DNA from: Euleptes europaea | Taxonomy: Eukaryota; Chordata; Lepidosauria; Squamata; Sphaerodactylidae | DNA: 64,000 nt | Assembly (NCBI RefSeq): GCF_029931775.1 | Contig: NC_079323.1 | Coordinates: 841,001 to 905,000 of the forward strand | Reading direction: 5' to 3' | Part shown: positions 10,815 through 21,008 of the stretch, piece after piece | How the letters are laid out: every line of letters starts with the position of its first letter | Position numbering within the stretch: position 1 is the first letter of the stretch | The notes under the pieces: generated by a model | The model's input: only the letters and a program-made list of their open reading frames with translations | Databases searched by the model: none | What the model was told of the DNA's origin: nothing | Program-made: the position numbers and the translations under genes

Positions 10815-10945
10815 TGAATATCCAGGGTTTCAGGCAGAAGACTTTCTTGTCATTTGACATTTTTAACTGGAGATGCTGGGCACTGAACCTGAGACCCTCT
10901 GTATGCAACGCAGGGGCCCTGCCCCTGTGCCTCCGCCCTTCTCTA
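10815..10945 (-). mobile_element. tRNA-derived SINE fragment (CATGCAGAAGGTCCC family)
   Basis: It matches, in reverse, the head of the SINE at 45187: TTTAACTGGAGATGCTGGGCACTGAACC is close to its complement. The B-box region is degraded. Confidence 0.55.
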
Positions 10946-11220
10946 AATGAAGATGCCATGTCCTGAATATGGTGCATGTCCCTTAGAGGGCATTCCTAAG
11001 CAGAGTTACATACTCCTAAGTCTACTCTGATGCAGCAGAACATGGGGCTCAAGAGAGTATTATTATTACTGCTGCTGCTGTTGTTATATGCATCTGCAGG
11101 TGCATGGGCCCTTTTCTAAAACATCCAGTCCAACACACTAGCCTCTCCTTGTCTCTTTTAAATCATATTCACCCACAATTGGGTAAACAGGTAACACTAG
11201 CTAAGGTGTTGGTAGCGTGG
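10946..11220. other. spacer with a short interspersed repeat
   Basis: At 10990-11040 a CCTAAGCAGAGTTACA segment resembles the short inverted-repeat element also near 15380 and 62267. There is no gene. Confidence 0.4.
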
Positions 11221-11410
11221 AAGGTGCGTGCCCCCACAGGTTTCTGATTTGGGACCCTGCTAGAATGCTGTTGTAATGATTTGTGCTGTGAATAGGAATC
11301 CCTTTTTCTGTAGGGATTTTGAATGGACAGATACACCACAGATGGTGCTAGCCCACAAGTTTTTATTTAACAGAAAACAAAATATTTCACGGGGTAAATG
11401 TCCTGAGTGG
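11221..11410. repeat. non-coding segment repeated at about 34725-34900
   Basis: Both copies share TTTGGGACCCTGCTA, TTTTCTGTAGGGATTTTGA and ATTTAACAGAAAAC in the same order. It could be a shared old transposon piece or part of a segmental duplication. Confidence 0.6.
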
Positions 11411-11646
11411 AATGCTTCAGTTTATAAACTGAAACTGGCTCTCAGCTTCACCCGCAGATGTTACCAACGTTCACAATGAGCATGAACTCTTTGTAAATGA
11501 GCCATAGTTAGTGTAAATAAACACTATGGGGAGATTCGGTTCTCCTTTCTCCAGACAGTGTAGCTCAGCTTACGAGGTTTCAATGGAACCTGTTCCCACC
11601 ACCAACACGATTCTGCAAAGCCTTAAAGTTGCGCTGCCAACACTTA

Positions 11647-11806
11647 GGGCACTTTCACACCGCCCAAATAATGCACTTTCAATCCACTTTCAATGCACTT
11701 TGAAGGTGGATTTTACTGTGTGAACTGGCAAAATCCACTTGCAAATGATCGTTAAGGTGCACTGAAAGTGTATTGAAAGTGCATTATTTGGGCGGTGTGA
11801 AAGTGC
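11647..11806. mobile_element. palindromic MITE
   Basis: A 160-bp near-palindrome. The left arm GGGCACTTTCACACCGCCC and following bases is the reverse complement of the right arm ending GGGCGGTGTGAAAGTGCC; each arm is about 60 bases. It fits a hairpin-type non-autonomous DNA transposon. I could not define a clean target duplication. Confidence 0.8.
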
Positions 11807-11979
11807 CTGATATTGTCTCCTGTCCCCAGAAGCTGCAAAAAAAAGTTTGGGATTTGGGGCCCTTCACAGGATGCTTATTTGCTTCAGTAAAACAAGCTTT
11901 TACTATGCCAACCCCCAAATCCTATTGAAAAGCAAAACTGACATTTGAATTTGCATGAGGCCTCTGTGCAGCTCACACA

Positions 11980-12261
11980 CACCCTCAGCCAGCCACATAC
12001 ATCTGTGCCCAGGGGTCGTCTCTTCCCAGGGAATGGGAAGGACCTCCAGGCAGCCCCGAGTCCCAGCACCTGCCCTGGGCATATAAATTAATCCCTGGTT
12101 GGCAAGGCCAGCAACAGAGCCAGAACTTGCTCAGATGAGGCTCCCCTGGGAGGGGTTCGTAGATCATGTAGTGGACCAGCTGTTGCTCCCCTGTTGGCTG
12201 AGGGTCCCTCAACTGCAGCATAACTCCCAGGCTATAAATCCTCCCAGCCAGCCCCATCAGC
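11980..12261 (+). promoter_or_regulatory. promoter of group B OR gene 12917
   Basis: Conserved with 40825-41130 and, more weakly, with 56930-57085. It holds AATTAATCCC (homeodomain-like) near 12086, the perfect palindromic EBF/Olf-1 motif TCCCCTGGGA at 12142-12151, and a TATA box TATAAAT at 12233-12239. Known OR promoters often combine homeodomain and O/E sites. Transcription should start about 30 bases past the TATA box, near 12262-12270. Confidence 0.7.
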
Positions 12262-12454
12262 CAAGGCAGCCCTCAGGTGCTTCGTTCAGAGCGTGTCCTC
12301 CTTCTTCAAGGGCCTGAAGATTGCAGACAACAGAGAACGCTGTTTTTCTTGGAGCTGCCTGGAATGGAGGGGGACAAACAACAGTGACAACGGGGTGTGT
12401 GGGTGTGTGGGTGTGTTCCTGCCCTGTGCTGGAAGAACATCGGCACAGTTCCAG
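12262..12454 (+). promoter_or_regulatory. candidate non-coding exon 1 of OR 12917
   Basis: It begins about 25-30 bases after the TATA box and ends TTCCAG|GTAAGA, a near-consensus splice donor with GT at 12455-12456. The matching acceptor, a T-rich tract ending TTTCACAG at 12888, gives a 434-bp intron. The exon 1 start is approximate. Confidence 0.65.
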
Positions 12455-12888
12455 GTAAGACAGCAGCTTTCTGAATCAGACCAAAGATCTCTTCAATGTC
12501 CTGGCTTCAGAACTAGCCAGGAAAGGAGCCTCAGATCGATGCTCTCAGACTTTTCCAACTTCTTTCTTGATCACAAGGAAAGGTTCTCCAGCCTAGCCAC
12601 TGTGTCCTAACAGATGGGCACATTCTGTTGCCACAAAAATAGTTGTGATTTGCATAGATGGTGAGTGATAAAAAAAAAATACAGAGATAATTTTATTACT
12701 GTAGGGAAGAAACAAATCAGGGCACTTTTCAAGAGCAACGTCTCTTGAGACAAATAGCTCTTTTCTCCCGCCGTCTGATCAGCAGGGCTAGGGATCATCT
12801 AGGCAGGTGCTTGGAATTTGAAGAGGGAGACTCCAAGTAGAAATCCAAAGTGACTGCGGCTTCAGTACTTTTTTTTTTCATTTCACAG
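12455..12888 (+). other. 5'UTR intron of OR 12917
   Basis: GTAAGA donor, polypyrimidine tract at 12868-12883, CACAG acceptor. The donor-proximal part aligns with the sequence after the donor at 57223 (AATCAGA, CAGAACT, GACCAGG-type blocks). Confidence 0.6.
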
Positions 12889-12916
12889 AATTTGGAAGTC
12901 CTACTTGTGGCTCAAC

Positions 12917-13864
12917 ATGGCACTGTTAACTCCCGCCAACCACAGCACCACACTGTTTACCCTGCGTGGCTTCCCAGGGGTGGAGGCAGCACACTGTTGG
13001 ATTGGCCTCCCCATCTTTTCCGCCTACCTGTTCGCGGTGCTGGGTAACTGCGCCATTCTGTACATCATCCGGGCAGAGCCCAGTCTGCACCAGCCCATGT
13101 ATTACTTCCTGGCCATGCTGGCTACCACCGACCTGGGACTCTGCCTCACCACGGTGCCCACCGTCATGGGGGTCCTCTGGTTCCAGCTGAGGAAGATCAG
13201 CAGGCGGAGCTGCATTACTCAGATTTTCATCATCCACACTTTCTCCTTCATGGAGTCGGCGGTGCTCTTTGCCATGGCTCTGGACCGCTTCCTGGCCATC
13301 TGCGTCCCTCTGAGGTACACGGCTCTGCTGACCACCAGTAGAGTGGCCAGAATTGGTCTGGTCCTCCTGCTGAGAAGCACCCTGCTCTTAATTCCCTCCC
13401 TGTATTTCCTCCTGCAGTTTCCCTACTGTCCAGTTGCAACCCTTTCTCACTCCTACTGTGTGCACCAAGATGTGATCCGCCTGGCATGTGCCGACACCAC
13501 CATCACCAGTTACTATGGCCTCACCCTCATCCTCCTCACCATGGGCTCTGATCTCCTCTTCATCCTTATTTCCTATAGCCTGATCCTGAAGGCGGTCCTG
13601 GGAATGGCCTCTGGGAACGAAGGCCACCACAAGGCCCTGGGCACCTGCGTCTCCCACCTCTGTGCCGTCCTGGTCTTCTACATTCCAGTGCTCGGGCTGT
13701 CCGTTGCGCACCGGTTTGGCAAGCATACGTCTCCCTTTCTCCACATCATCATGGGGAACATCTACATTCTCCTCCCACCCCTGATGAACCCCGTCATTTA
13801 CAGCATCAAAACAAAGCAGATTTACAGCAGGATCATGAGAATAGTTTCGTTCAAGAGAGGCTGA
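12917..13864 (+). CDS. class I olfactory receptor, OR51-like (group B)
   Basis: This is an intact 315-residue odorant receptor. The frame stays open upstream as far as a TTG at 12905, but the first ATG is 12917. It lies 28 bases after the predicted splice acceptor and starts the family N-terminus MALLTPANHS (N8 glycosylation site). Marks: GN at 43-44, PMY at 60-62, C99, MALDRF at 120-125 (the A and C groups have MAFDRF), EL2 SYCVHQD and LACAD, TCVSH entering TM6, NPVIY at 291-295. The protein ends in a basic tail FKRG. Its paralog is 58267. Codon use is more GC-rich than group A. Coupling to Golf is expected; the ligand is unknown. This gene has the clearest promoter and exon structure in the window. 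Confidence 0.95.
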   Translation: MALLTPANHSTTLFTLRGFPGVEAAHCWIGLPIFSAYLFAVLGNCAILYIIRAEPSLHQPMYYFLAMLATTDLGLCLTTVPTVMGVLWFQLRKISRRSCITQIFIIHTFSFMESAVLFAMALDRFLAICVPLRYTALLTTSRVARIGLVLLLRSTLLLIPSLYFLLQFPYCPVATLSHSYCVHQDVIRLACADTTITSYYGLTLILLTMGSDLLFILISYSLILKAVLGMASGNEGHHKALGTCVSHLCAVLVFYIPVLGLSVAHRFGKHTSPFLHIIMGNIYILLPPLMNPVIYSIKTKQIYSRIMRIVSFKRG

Positions 13865-14054
13865 GGAACCAAGATAAGGCGGAGGGAGCTGCGTCTCTCC
13901 TCCTTACCCTCCTTTTATTTCACAGTCATTCAGCATCAAGTCTGTGCCATAAAACCGGCATTTTCTACCTTCAGGTCTGCCTGAACTGTAGCTCCTTTTT
14001 GCATGGCAGTTCTGTGTTTGTTGACTTGTGCTTGTGATGTTGTTGTTCTTCTTA
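13865..14054 (+). other. 3' flank of OR 12917
   Basis: Non-coding. ATAAAA occurs near 13949 but there is no canonical AATAAA close by. Confidence 0.4.
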
Positions 14055-14280
14055 GGGGAGGGGTGGTGTCTTAGCGGAAGAGCCTCTGCTTGGCATGCAG
14101 AAAGTCCCAGGTTCAGTCCCCAGCATCTCCAGTTAAAAGGACCAGGCAGTAGGTGATGTGAAAGACCCCTTTCTCTTCCTGAGACCCCCGGAGAACTTTG
14201 GCCAGTCTTGAGTAGTCAAGACTGTCCTCAATGGGTGTCCTCGATGTCTTGTTCAGTATAAGACACCTGTATGTGTGTCC
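14055..14280 (+). mobile_element. tRNA-derived SINE (CATGCAGAAGGTCCC family)
   Basis: The tRNA-like head has GGTTCAGTCC (B box), followed by the body AGGTGATGTGAAAGACC and the tail TCAGTATAAGACA. Sister copies are at 45187-45400 and 56637-56838. Confidence 0.8.
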
Positions 14281-14839
14281 ATTTGTGTGTTCTTCTGCTT
14301 TCCCTGAGGACACCTCTCTGCCCAAGATTAGGAGTTTTGCCCTGAGCTCACATACTTTTCATCCTGCTTCCTTTCTATTCTAGCTGTGCAGCATTCACTA
14401 AGAGAGTGGAAAGTGATATTAGAAACGTTCATTGTTAAATGGTGCGTGTTTGGGCACAGAAATTGGGGCACTAGACTGGAAGCAAAATGTTTTAAGCTAC
14501 AACGTACTTTGCTGTATGGCAAGTGAGGTAGTCCATTTGAAAATGGTCAAAACAAACAATTAAATGAGCTCCCTTCATCTGCGAGTTGAATTTTCTACTT
14601 TTTCTCCTTGTGTGGATGATGGAGGACATGTGATTCCATCAGTCAGAGAATGGCAGGAGGGGTGATAGGCTTTGGACTTCCTCAACGTTTGGCTGTTGCA
14701 ACAGCTATTTTCTCCCCATCATTACTTTTTAAATCAGCAATTGAATAGCATTATATTGATATTTATTGATATTTATTTATTTATTTATTTATCTGTATTA
14801 TTAATAATCCACCTTTCTCTCTTGCAGTCAGGGTGGATT
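14281..14839. other. no gene recognised
   Basis: AT-rich spacer with a short ATTTATTTATTTATTT run near 14764-14795. Confidence 0.45.
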
Positions 14840-14900
14840 AGAACCATAGAATCATAGAGTTGGAAGGGACCACCAGGGTCATCTAGACCAACCCCCTGCA
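14840..14900 (-). mobile_element. CR1 LINE 3' terminal fragment
   Basis: ACCATAGAATCATAGAGTTGGAAGGGACC...ACCCCCTGCA is the CR1 3' end in reverse. It abuts a SINE. Confidence 0.8.
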
Positions 14901-15194
14901 CAGGAGTCTGATCTGCAGAACCAGGTTTGATTCCCCACTCCTTCACATGAGCGGCGGAGGCTAATCTGGTGAACTGGATTTGTTTCCCCACTCCTACATA
15001 CAAAGCCAGCTGGATAACCTTGGGCTAGGCACAGCTCTCAGCCCCACCTACCTCACAGGGTGTCTCTTGTGGGGAGGGGAAGGGAAGGTGATTGTAAGTT
15101 GGTTTGATACTTAAGTGGCAGAGAAAGTCGGCATATAAAAACCAACTTTTCTTCTTCTTCTTCTTCTTCTTCTTCTTCTTCTTCTTCTTCTTCT
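14901..15194 (+). mobile_element. tRNA-derived SINE with (CTT)n tail
   Basis: The tRNA-like portion GGTTTGATTCCCCACTCC is followed by the body CTACCTCACAGGGTGTCTC and the 3' end GCATATAAAAACCAACT, then (CTT)n at 15151-15194. The 5' head is partly missing where it meets the CR1 fragment. Confidence 0.8.
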
Positions 15195-15735
15195 CATAGA
15201 TCTGCCTCTCATCACCACAGAGAAACTGAACCCTACCCACAACTGATTTATTGAGCTAATTAATTATTCTATTTCTAAACTGGATTTCCATTAAAATGCT
15301 CTCGGCAGATCACAATAGTAGCATAGAACAAACGTCTAAAACTAATTGAATTATTAGAATCCAAAATTACTTCAAACTAATTTACAGAGTAATCCTAATC
15401 AGAGTTACACCTTTCTAAATCCATTGAAATGGGTTTAGAAGGGTGTAATTCTGCTGATTGAAATAATATCCACAAGGGCAGTCTGGAAGGAGTAAATTTT
15501 CAAAGATCACTGGAATGCTAAACTTGTGAATTGGGACAGGTGGTTCATTAATCTAGGGGTAATGGGCAGTCATAGCCTTTTAACAACAGAAAACTGCCCA
15601 GGTTCAAATACAGATCTCTATCAGCTGAACCTGCCTGGCTTTGGTGATCATAGGCTGCCTAATCTATGCGAAATTAATCGCATAGGTGGAGTTGAAGGGT
15701 GGAGTTGAAGACTAGCATAGCTTCAGTTTTAATTC
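15195..15735. other. spacer with a short inverted-repeat element
   Basis: At 15385-15462 a GAGTAATCCTAATCAGAGTTACACC arm faces GGGTGTAATTCTGCTGATTG, a likely short MITE. There is no gene. Confidence 0.45.
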
Positions 15736-15884
15736 AAAGACAGTGAATGTGATGCCAGAATTGAAGCAGTGTACAGACCCAATATATAGAGGAGGGGGCT
15801 TAAGAACTGCTGCAACTTTTCCTGTAGGACTTTTATGTCTGTTGAGATGATGGTGGATGTTTTACAGGATACCACCATCCAAGC
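15736..15884 (+). promoter_or_regulatory. conserved proximal upstream block of A1 pseudogene
   Basis: It is nearly identical to 42486-42638. It contains CCCAATATATAGAGGAGGGGG and a GATGTTTTACAG candidate acceptor ending at about 15869, 16 bases before the ATG. The TATATA-like core could be promoter sequence, or the block may be the end of a 5'UTR intron. Confidence 0.5.
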
Positions 15885-16258
15885 ATGATGTCCACCATCA
15901 ACTCCAATGACAGCAGTGTGAACCATCAAACCTTTGTCCTCATTGGCATTCCCGGCATGGAGGAGTGCAACTCTTGGATGGCCTTAGCTCTCTGCCTGCT
16001 CTACGTCCTAACTCTCTTCGGAAATTTTGTGATCCTCTTTGTCATCAAGACAGAGCGAAGCCTCCATGAGCCCATGTACTCTTCCTCTCCATCCTCACCT
16101 GCTCGGATCTGGGCCTCTCACTGTCCACCATGCCAACGATGCTGGCCATCTACTGGTTTGACTCCAGAAGAATCTCATTCAATGCCTGCATCACTCAGAT
16201 GTTCTTCATTCACACGTTTGGAGTGGTAGAGTCGGGCATCCTTGTGGCGATGGCTTTT
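15885..16258 (+). pseudogene. olfactory receptor pseudogene (A1), 5' half
   Basis: It encodes the OR N-terminus through TM3, starting MMSTINSNDSSVNHQTFVLI. One C is missing near 16075 (TGTACTCTTCC against TGTACCTCTTCC in paralogs), shifting the frame before TM2. After the shift the sequence continues as a good OR, with [19 protein letters not shown] and ..[10 protein letters not shown]. There the gene is cut by a 12.2-kb L1 insertion, and the 3' half resumes at 28514. The 16-bp target duplication (16243-16258 and 28498-28513) overlaps the coding sequence. The closest relative by flanks is 42639. Confidence 0.95.
16243..16258. repeat. target-site duplication of L1-A, left copy
   Basis: TGTGGCGATGGCTTTT matches 28498-28513 exactly, 16 of 16. 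Confidence 0.95.
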
Positions 16259-16541
16259 TTTTTTTTTTTATAAATATTTTTATTGATTTCTGATATTAAA
16301 TGGGGATACAGGAAAGGAAAAAGGGTAAGGGAGATTATTAACAAAAGGAAAATACATGTTTTTACCCCCTTAACAGGATTCAAATAGTCAACGTTTTTTA
16401 ACATGTCATACTTTGTCTCCTTTATTTTCATAACGTCTAAGTAAAATTAGAAAAAAGAAAAGAGCAGAAATTTTTTTTTTATCGTTGTTTTATGGTTTGA
16501 ATAAATTTGTAGAAACTGTGCCATTTGTCTTTATTTGAATT

Positions 16542-19500
16542 TTAGGTATCTGGTTGTAGAAGTTCTGTTAGATGCGCCATTGTTATGAATTCATATGCTT
16601 TATCAATCCAGAGTTCAATTTTTGGTATTTTTTCTGTTTTCCACAGTGAGGCTAGGACTATTCTTGCCGCTGTTATTAGATATTTTAATATAATCTGATG
16701 ATCTTTACTGCATTCGACTGGTACTTTAGGGTCATATATAATAGGTTGGCCAATTATAGTTTCTATATTCTTATGGATTTTTTTCCAAAATTTTTGGACT
16801 GATGTACATGTCCACCAACAGTGATAAAAAGTGCCTCTAGCTTTCCCACACTTCCAACACAAGCCTGATGTTGAGCTGTTCATGTTCTGGATGTCGCTCG
16901 GCGTTATGTACCACCTGTGTAACATTTTCAGCCAGTTTTCTTGAATTCCTTGGCATAGAGTAAATTTAAGGTTGGCACGGAATAGTTGTTCCCATTCGTC
17001 CGTTGTTATGATCTCTTTGAGATTTTCCATCCATTTGATTTGGCAAGATTTTATTTGTTCGTCTTCCGTGTCATATGTCAGCAACAATCGATAGATTTTG
17101 CCTAAAAGGTGATCTGTTGGCTTACTTATCAGCTGTTCGAAATCTGTTTTACCTTGTAAGACTCCCCGCGTCCAACAATCTTCTTTAAATCTTGAGATTA
17201 GTTGGTAATATATCAGCCAAGACATCTGCAGGCAATCATTTTGTAACTCAGTTAGTGTCTTGAGAGAGCCATCTGTTTTTATCAAGTCCTGATATCGTAT
17301 TGTCCCATACGTTTTTCTATCAGTTACAGAGCCATAAACATTAAAAGGCGCCATCAATAGTGATCTTTCAAAAGTCAATCTGGGTTTCAATTTTCGCCAC
17401 ACTGCTATCATATTTTCTACTGTTGGATGGCCTCCCATTTTTTCTAGGCACGTCTTCCAGTTTTTTCCCCATAGTAAATGATGTACTCCACCTTGTAGAT
17501 TTGCCAGTTCTAATTTAGTAGTTCTTTCGTTAGTTTGCAAAATCCAGTCTTTGATCCATACCAAGGTCGCTGCTTGATGATATATAGTTAGGTTTGGAAG
17601 GGACATACCTCCTCTTTTCTTTGCATCTGTCATAATTTTAAATTTTATTCTTGGACGTTTTTTGTCCCAAACAAATCTATTAATTTTCTGTTGCCAGGAT
17701 TTTAATGTCTTATCTGGCACTTTAATGGGGATTGTTTGAAATAGAAAATTAAATCTTGGCAGTACATTTAATTTAGTTAGGGATATTCTGCCCAACCAGG
17801 AGATTTTTAGTTTAGTCCAAGTTTGAAGTTCACATTCAATCTTATTCCAGACTGTTTGATAATTATAGTTGTATAGGTCCTGAGATTTTTTTGGAAAGGT
17901 TATTCCCAGATATTTTATTGGTTTGGTTGATACTGTAAATCCTGAAGTGTTATTTCTGATTCTTCTTCTTTTGTTAGGTGTTCTAAGAAGATTTTTGTTT
18001 TAGTCTTGTTAAGTTTGTAACCCGCCAATTGTCCATAGACCTGGATATCGCTCATAAGTTCTTTAATGCTAGAGTTTGGTTGCGAGATTGTGAGCAAAAC
18101 ATCATCAGCGTATGCTCTGATTTTAAATTCTTCTCCTTGTACACTTAGGCCAGTTATTTTCTGATTTGTTCTAATTTTATTTGCCAGCACTTCTAATGTT
18201 AGATTAAATAACAAGGGTGATAGAGGACATCCTTGTCTCGTTCCTTTTTCAATATTAATATCTTTGGTCAGGGTGCCGTTTATTATAAGTTTCGCTTGTT
18301 GATCCGTATATATACTAGATATCCAGTTAAGTAAATTACCGTCGTGTCCTATACTGTGGGTCACCTGTCTTATAAAGTCCCATGAAATATTGTTGAAGGC
18401 TTTCTCTGCATCCACGAAAATAAAGGCCATTTTCTCTTTTCTATATTTCACAAGCTCCCGCGCGTTAATCAAAAACCTGATGTTGTCCGCCATATAACGT
18501 TTTGGTATAAAGCCTGTCTGATCTGGATTTATCAATGTTTCTACGTGAGCTAACAGTCTTTGTGTAATTATTGTTGTGAATATTTTATAGTCTGTGTTAA
18601 GCAATGAGATTGGCCTATATGAGGAGGGTAGAGTTGGATCCATTCCTTCTTTAGGAATAAGCGTTATGTATGCTTCTTTCCAAGAGTCTGGTACCTTCTT
18701 TTTCTTGTATATTTCATTCATTACTTTCACTAACATTGGAGCCACTTCTTCCGTGAATGATTTATAATATATAGCCGTAAAGCCGTCTGGCCCTGGCGTC
18801 TTTCCACTCTTCAGCTTTTTAATTGCCTGTTTCACTTCTTCTATAGTGATTTCTTGGTTTAAACAGGCTATATCTTCCTTGGAAAGATAGTTCAGATGAT
18901 TTTGTTGAATGTAAGTTTTTATTTCCTCCATTTGTTCGTTTTGCTCGTTTTTTTTATAAAGTTCCTTAAAGTATTCTAGGAAGCACTGCGCTATTTCATC
19001 TTCCTTGTGTGTTATCTGCCCCTTCAGTCTTGCCGCGTGAATTGTTCTTTTCTGTTTTTCCGTTTTGACCATAGCTGCCAGGTACTTGCCCGGTTTATTT
19101 GCGTGTGCAAAATGTCTTTGCTTTATAAATTTTAATTTTTTTGCCATTTCCTCTGTGTAGACAAGATCAATTTCGTGTCTGATTTTTTTAAGTTTTCTCA
19201 GAATTTTTTTGCTATTTGTTCGCTGGTGGATTTTTTCTAACCGAGCAAGATTGGTTTGAAGATCTGTCATATGTTTTTCCCGCTCTTTTTTATTTTTTGA
19301 ACTTAATGAAATATAGATACCTCTCATGTAAGCCTTTGAACAGTCCCAAATTATTGCTTGGCTCATTCCTTGCGTTTCATTTCTCTGTAGAAATTCCCTG
19401 AGTTCTTCACGACCTATGTTAAGATCTTTCTCTTTGTTGAGTAATACATCATTTAGCCTCCATCTGAATATTTTCTTCTTTTGATGCTGCCATTTTATTG

Positions 19501-20194
19501 TTATTGGGTTGTGGTCTGACAGAATCCGAGGTAGTATTTTGATATATTCTAGATTTTTCATTAAGGTAGTCGACGTCCAGCACATATCAATTCTGGAAAA
19601 GGTTCTGTGTCTATCTGAATAGAATGTGTAGTCTTTGATATTAGGATTTTTAATTCTCCAAATGTCCAACAGATTGAGGCGTTGCATATCTAGTTTTACA
19701 TTTTTGGGAAGCTTGCCACTTTTTTGGTTTTTTGATCTATCCAATTTGGCATCTAGAACTCCATTCATGTCCCCGATGATGATGATCTCATATTCCACTT
19801 GTTCTTCCAGTGTTGAAAAGAGTTCCGTAAAATTTTTTCCCTTTGATGTCGATGGCGCATATATAGAAGTTAATATTTTTATTTCCCCTGTTGGAAATTG
19901 CAATTTAAGTGTTAACTGTCTGCCCTTGGTGTCCTTTATAGTTTCCAAGACTTTAATAGCTGGATCTGTAATATATATTGCAACGCCCCTTTTTTTTTCT
20001 AGCGCTGACGATGTGTACACTGTACCAAGTCGTTTATTATTTAACAAGTAATTGTATTTTCTTTTTATATGTGTTTCTTGCAGACATATTATATTCGCTT
20101 TGTATTTAGAAAGCGCGTGAAAGGTTTTATTTCTTTTTTGTGGTGTGTTCAAGCCATTTATATTAATAGATATTATTTCTAAGCCATCCGTCAT
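16542..20194 (-). pseudogene. L1-A ORF2 (endonuclease-reverse transcriptase), one frameshift
   Basis: ORF2p nicks target DNA and reverse-transcribes L1 RNA. Residues 1-230 are an APE-type endonuclease (ININGLN, QETHI, GDMNGV, SDHNP). The reverse transcriptase follows with DAEKAF, GTRQGCPLSPLLF and the catalytic YADD. The C-terminus carries a CWKCG..HCWWTC zinc-knuckle-like motif. The frame is open from the ATG at 20194 to about 17915, then shifts once in the 17915-17990 interval and continues open to the stop at 16542. The expected length is about 1,217 residues. One visible lesion implies a fairly young copy. Only 8 bases separate it from the ORF1 stop. Confidence 0.95.
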
Positions 20195-20202
20195 GTTGTG
20201 TT

Positions 20203-20732
20203 CTATTTGTAGGCTGCCGCCTCGTCCAATAGGCTTTCTTGGTCTGTCGCTGAGTGTCTCTTTTTGTTCCGTGGCGAATTTGTTCCATCAGTTCTACTGT
20301 CTTTTCCTTTGGTCTTTGTTTTGATTTCATCCTCTAAATCATAAGCTTCGTCTATTGTTCGTATTAGGACCCTGCCCGAGGGGAGTTGAACACTTAAGAA
20401 GTATGGGCCCACCCACCTATATCTTATCTCCCGTTCACATAATAGCTTACGTAGAGAGTCGAGTTCACGCCTTCTTTTCCTTACTGAGAAGGGTAGGTCC
20501 GGAAAGATCTGTATTTCTTTACCTTTATATACTAGTGGGTCAGCTCTGTGTTTATTCAATATGTCCTCTTTTATTCGTTTATCCGTAAATTTTATAAGAA
20601 TTTCCCTTGGCAGTTTGTTTAAGGTTGCGTATTTAGAGTTGACTCTATAAATTTCCCTGATATCCACGGCTTCTTCATCGATCTCAAGATAGGTAGCGAG
20701 CAGCTGGGTCATAGTTTCTTCCAGACTTTCTT
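20203..20732 (-). pseudogene. L1-A ORF1, C-terminal part
   Basis: It encodes the second half of the ORF1 RNA-binding chaperone: end of the RRM, then the C-terminal domain (YRVNSKYATLNKLPREILIKF, RKRRRELDSLRKLL, RWVGPYFLSVQLPSG). It is cut off from its N-terminal part (26628-27183) by L1-B. Counting one copy of the 16-bp target site, the two parts total 1,086 bases, exactly 362 codons with the stop, so ORF1 was open when L1-B entered. Confidence 0.9.
20717..20732. repeat. target-site duplication of L1-B, left copy
   Basis: TCTTCCAGACTTTCTT is identical to 26612-26627. Confidence 0.95.
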
Positions 20733-21008
20733 TTTTTTTTTTTTAATAAATTTTTTTATTGCATTTTTATAATAAATCAAAACAAAAAAAAAGTATACAT
20801 GTAAAAAGAAAAGAAAAGAAAAAATGCATATACATATATAGAGCGTAAATTTCTATTATACATTGTTATTCATATAAAAATAAATATTACGCCCTAGGTC
20901 AAAAACCCTCCCCCCACCACTGTGCCCATCACCAATGGACTTCCGATGAGGTGTCATGACAAAGATTAATAAATCACATTGTTATAGATTAGTTAAAATC
21001 ACTTTATA

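Larger units (their letters stand above)
16259..20732 (-). mobile_element. L1-A, 3' portion of a full-length L1 LINE
   Basis: The poly-T next to the left target duplication is the poly-A tail of a minus-strand L1. The portion holds the 3'UTR (16259-16541), ORF2 (16542-20194) and the 3' part of ORF1 (20203-20732). The 5' portion lies at 26628-28497 beyond nested L1-B. Without L1-B the element would be about 6.36 kb. Confidence 0.95.

Noticed and set aside
12905-12916. Upstream TTG start for OR 12917
   Set aside because: Not an ATG. The family N-terminus and splice acceptor spacing point to ATG 12917. The same reasoning rejects TTG 58210 and TTG 37640.
16210-16431. Minus-strand 73-codon frame across the OR/L1 junction
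   Set aside because: It joins antisense OR sequence with the L1-A tail; chance.
19635-20051. 138-codon plus-strand frame
   Set aside because: Antisense shadow of the L1-A ORF2 endonuclease.
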